The notes under the pieces are model-generated. The model ran no database searches, was not told the DNA's origin, and worked only from the letters and a program-made list of their open reading frames with translations. Source: Bradyrhizobium sp. (GTDB lineage Bacteria; Pseudomonadota; Alphaproteobacteria; Rhizobiales; Xanthobacteraceae). Taken from it: a DNA stretch of 64,000 nt. The stretch is taken from positions 1 through 64,000 of the forward strand of contig NZ_SSNA01000091.1 of the NCBI RefSeq assembly GCF_004799445.1. Direction: 5' to 3'. The position numbers were made by a program, and so were the translations under genes. Shown piece after piece: positions 62,360 through 64,000 of the stretch (its first letter is position 1; every line of letters starts with the position of its first letter).

Positions 62360-63163
62360 GTGGACCCTCAGTCTCCAATCCATGTCTCGCTGCGCGGCGT
62401 CACCAAGGTCTTCGTTTCCGGGCTTGGTCGCACCCACGCCTTGGGACCAATCGATATCGACCTGCGGAGGGGTGAGTTCTTTGCCGTGGTCGGTCCATCC
62501 GGTTGCGGCAAGTCGACATTGCTCGACGTCATCGCCGCGCTGACCCCGCCATCCCAGGGCGCGGTGACGTTCGAGGGACGGCCGATCGGGAACACCGTGC
62601 CGGACGGCGTCGGCGTCGTGTTCCAGGAGAATGCCTGTTTCCCCTGGCTCAACGTCGCCGACAACATCACCTTCGGACTGCGCCGGCAGCCGGTCGACAA
62701 GACGGAAATCGAGCAGCGGTTGCAATACGCCCTGCAGTTGATGGGCTTGCAGGACTTCGCGCATGCCTTTCCGTCCCAGCTCTCCGGCGGCATGCGTCAG
62801 CGTGTCTGCATCGCCCGCACGCTGGTGATGCAGCCACGGCTGATTCTGCTCGACGAACCCTTTGGCGCGCTCGACCAGCAGACCCGTCTCCTGATGGGCG
62901 ACGAGCTTCTCCGCATCTGGCGCGCCACCGGAGCCACGGTGCTGCTGATCACCCATGCGCTCGATGAGGCGGCGATGCTGGCAGACCGGGTGGCGGTGAT
63001 GTCGGCCCGGCCCGGACGGATCCTGGAGGTGATCGAGACCGGCTGGCCGCGTGAACGCGATAGCCAGATCGTCTCCGTTCCGGAATTCGGCGCGATCACC
63101 GCCAGGCTGTGGACGTTGCTGCGCGCGCAGTCGATGCAGGCGCTGCGGCCGGAGGCCGTCTAG
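62360..63163 (+). CDS. ABC importer ATPase, TauB/SsuB type
   Basis: A 267-residue ATPase with Walker A GPSGCGKSTLL, signature LSGGMRQRVCIARTL, Walker B LILLDEPFGALDQQT and H-loop LITHALDEA. The LSGGMRQR sequence is characteristic of the nitrate/sulfonate/taurine importers. The start is GTG at 62360. The next permease gene starts one base after its stop. It energises the two permeases that follow. Confidence 0.93.
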   Translation: MDPQSPIHVSLRGVTKVFVSGLGRTHALGPIDIDLRRGEFFAVVGPSGCGKSTLLDVIAALTPPSQGAVTFEGRPIGNTVPDGVGVVFQENACFPWLNVADNITFGLRRQPVDKTEIEQRLQYALQLMGLQDFAHAFPSQLSGGMRQRVCIARTLVMQPRLILLDEPFGALDQQTRLLMGDELLRIWRATGATVLLITHALDEAAMLADRVAVMSARPGRILEVIETGWPRERDSQIVSVPEFGAITARLWTLLRAQSMQALRPEAV

Positions 63164-63164
63164 C

Positions 63165-63914
63165 ATGCGCATTGCCCTCTACCGGCTGTTGGCGGTGCTG
63201 CTGCCGTTGGCGTTGCTGGAAATCCTCTGTCGCGATCGGTTCATCACGCCGCTGACCCTGCCGGCGCCGAGCCAAATCCTGCTTGGACTGTGGGCGGTGA
63301 TTGAGAAAGGTACATTCAACGCGGCGATTCTGAAGACGCTGACCAATGTCGGCCTGGCGTTCGTGCTGTCGGTGGTGGTCGGAATTACCACAGGGGCTGC
63401 CATTCATCGCGCCCGCCTGCTGCGTGCGCTGCTGGAGCCGCTGTTCTCTACCTACTACGCGATTCCGATCTACGCGTTCTATCCACTGTTCATTGTCGTG
63501 TTTGGTCTCGGTGACGCGCCGCAGGTGCTGATCGGCTTCATGCTGGCGGTAGTGTCGATGATTGTCTCAACGCTGGCGGGGCTCGACAGCGTTCCCCCCG
63601 TGCTCGGCAAGACGGCGCTTGTGCTGCAACTCGGGCCGGTGGAGACCGTCCGCAGCGTGACGCTGCCTTATGCAGCCCCCTATCTGTTCACCGGGGTGAA
63701 GCTCGCCGTCGCCTATGCCTTCATCGGGGTCATCGGGGCGGAGTTCATCATGTCCGGCACCGGGCTCGGCTACGAGATCCGCTTTGCCTACGACAATCTC
63801 GACAACAACGTGATGTATCCGTTGATTCTGTTGATCCTGCTGATCGCGATCACGGTCAACATGAGTCTGGACCGCTGGGAATGGCGCTTGCGAGCGCGGC
63901 GGGGGCACGGATGA
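63165..63914 (+). CDS. ABC importer permease, TauC/SsuC type
   Basis: A 249-residue inner-membrane permease with about six hydrophobic segments. The EAA region is LGPVETVRSVTLPYAAPYLFTG near residue 165, shortened here to its core. The ATG at 63165 immediately follows the ATPase stop; the frame is open from 63051 within the ATPase gene but that part is out of frame with it. Its TGA overlaps the next ATG as ATGA. Confidence 0.9.
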   Translation: MRIALYRLLAVLLPLALLEILCRDRFITPLTLPAPSQILLGLWAVIEKGTFNAAILKTLTNVGLAFVLSVVVGITTGAAIHRARLLRALLEPLFSTYYAIPIYAFYPLFIVVFGLGDAPQVLIGFMLAVVSMIVSTLAGLDSVPPVLGKTALVLQLGPVETVRSVTLPYAAPYLFTGVKLAVAYAFIGVIGAEFIMSGTGLGYEIRFAYDNLDNNVMYPLILLILLIAITVNMSLDRWEWRLRARRGHG

Positions 63915-64000
63915 TGCGCCGGACCATCTATGCCCATCCGTCGCTGTTTCTGGTGATTGGGCTATTGTGCCTCTGGCAGATCGCGTTCTGGCTGGTCGGT
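63911..64000 (+). CDS. Second ABC permease, N-terminus only
   Basis: Thirty codons remain before the right edge. The protein begins MMRRTIYAHPSLFLVIG and continues into a hydrophobic helix (LLCLWQIAFWLVG). It starts inside the stop of the previous permease gene (ATGA overlap). Two adjacent permease genes point to a heterodimeric channel or to one permease per binding protein. Confidence 0.75.
   Translation, partial: MMRRTIYAHPSLFLVIGLLCLWQIAFWLVG

Noticed and set aside
61202..63172. 656-codon minus-strand open frame
   Set aside because: It is antisense to a binding-protein gene and an ATPase gene with intact motifs; its Asp/Arg/His-rich translation has no recognisable domain.

Overview
The window is GC-rich and gene-dense, with short intergenic gaps, frequent ATGA/TGATG stop-start overlaps and many ABC importers and acyl-CoA enzymes. 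The proteins (MetY/MetA pair, Liv-type and NMT1-type importers, AraC/LysR/Lrp regulators, xanthine-dehydrogenase-family hydroxylase) look like those of a soil alphaproteobacterium of the Bradyrhizobium / Rhodopseudomonas group. That placement is an inference from protein character; no rRNA, tRNA or marker gene confirms it. I saw no CRISPR array, prophage, insertion sequence or tRNA.

Layout. 1-5.3 kb: a class IV aminotransferase cut by the left edge, an HSL-type esterase, a metY-metA sulfhydrylation operon and a NodB-type deacetylase. 5.5-12.8 kb: RecQ and a UvrD/Rep-type helicase flank three secreted proteins with a cell-wall flavour (a lysozyme-like unknown, an amidase_3 and a VanX-type D-Ala-D-Ala dipeptidase). 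12.9-18.1 kb: a four-gene Pot/Phn-type ABC importer on the minus strand, divergent from a two-subunit TPP decarboxylase of the sulfopyruvate/phosphonopyruvate type, with a perfect 15-bp triple tandem repeat between them. 18.4-22.9 kb: a 57-residue coiled-coil-like protein, a two-component system and an NRAMP-family transporter with altered metal-site motifs.

23.0-39.5 kb is the most coherent part. It contains the full gene complement expected for furfural / 5-hydroxymethylfurfural (HMF) / 2-furoate catabolism: a three-subunit Mo/FAD/FeS dehydrogenase, an acyl-CoA ligase and an enoyl-CoA-hydratase-family hydrolase in the order hmfABCDE, an MFS transporter, a GMC oxidoreductase (HmfH-like), a UbiD decarboxylase (HmfF-like), a UbiX flavin prenyltransferase (HmfG-like) and two related AraC regulators. 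The proposed flow is HMF to furandicarboxylate (GMC enzyme), then 2-furoate (UbiD with prenyl-FMN from UbiX), 2-furoyl-CoA (ligase), 5-hydroxy-2-furoyl-CoA (Mo enzyme) and 2-oxoglutarate (hydrolase). Set among these genes are a fatty-acid-hydroxylase-family membrane protein, an Asp/Glu racemase and a TIGR02444 protein that are not part of the pathway as described.

39.5-44.8 kb: an Lrp regulator, a zinc-free MDR reductase, a PaaI-type thioesterase, a second acyl-CoA ligase and D-amino-acid dehydrogenase. 44.8-60.0 kb: two catabolic gene sets on either side of a LysR gene. The minus-strand set has HIBADH-like, MmgE/PrpD, a Liv importer with a fused LivM-LivG protein, CMD, Ldh2-type dehydrogenase and SDR. 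The plus-strand set has SDR, crotonase, epimerase, metallo-beta-lactamase-fold hydrolase and HIBADH-like. 60.2-64.0 kb: an NMT1/taurine-type ABC importer with two binding proteins, an ATPase, one complete permease and a second permease cut by the right edge.
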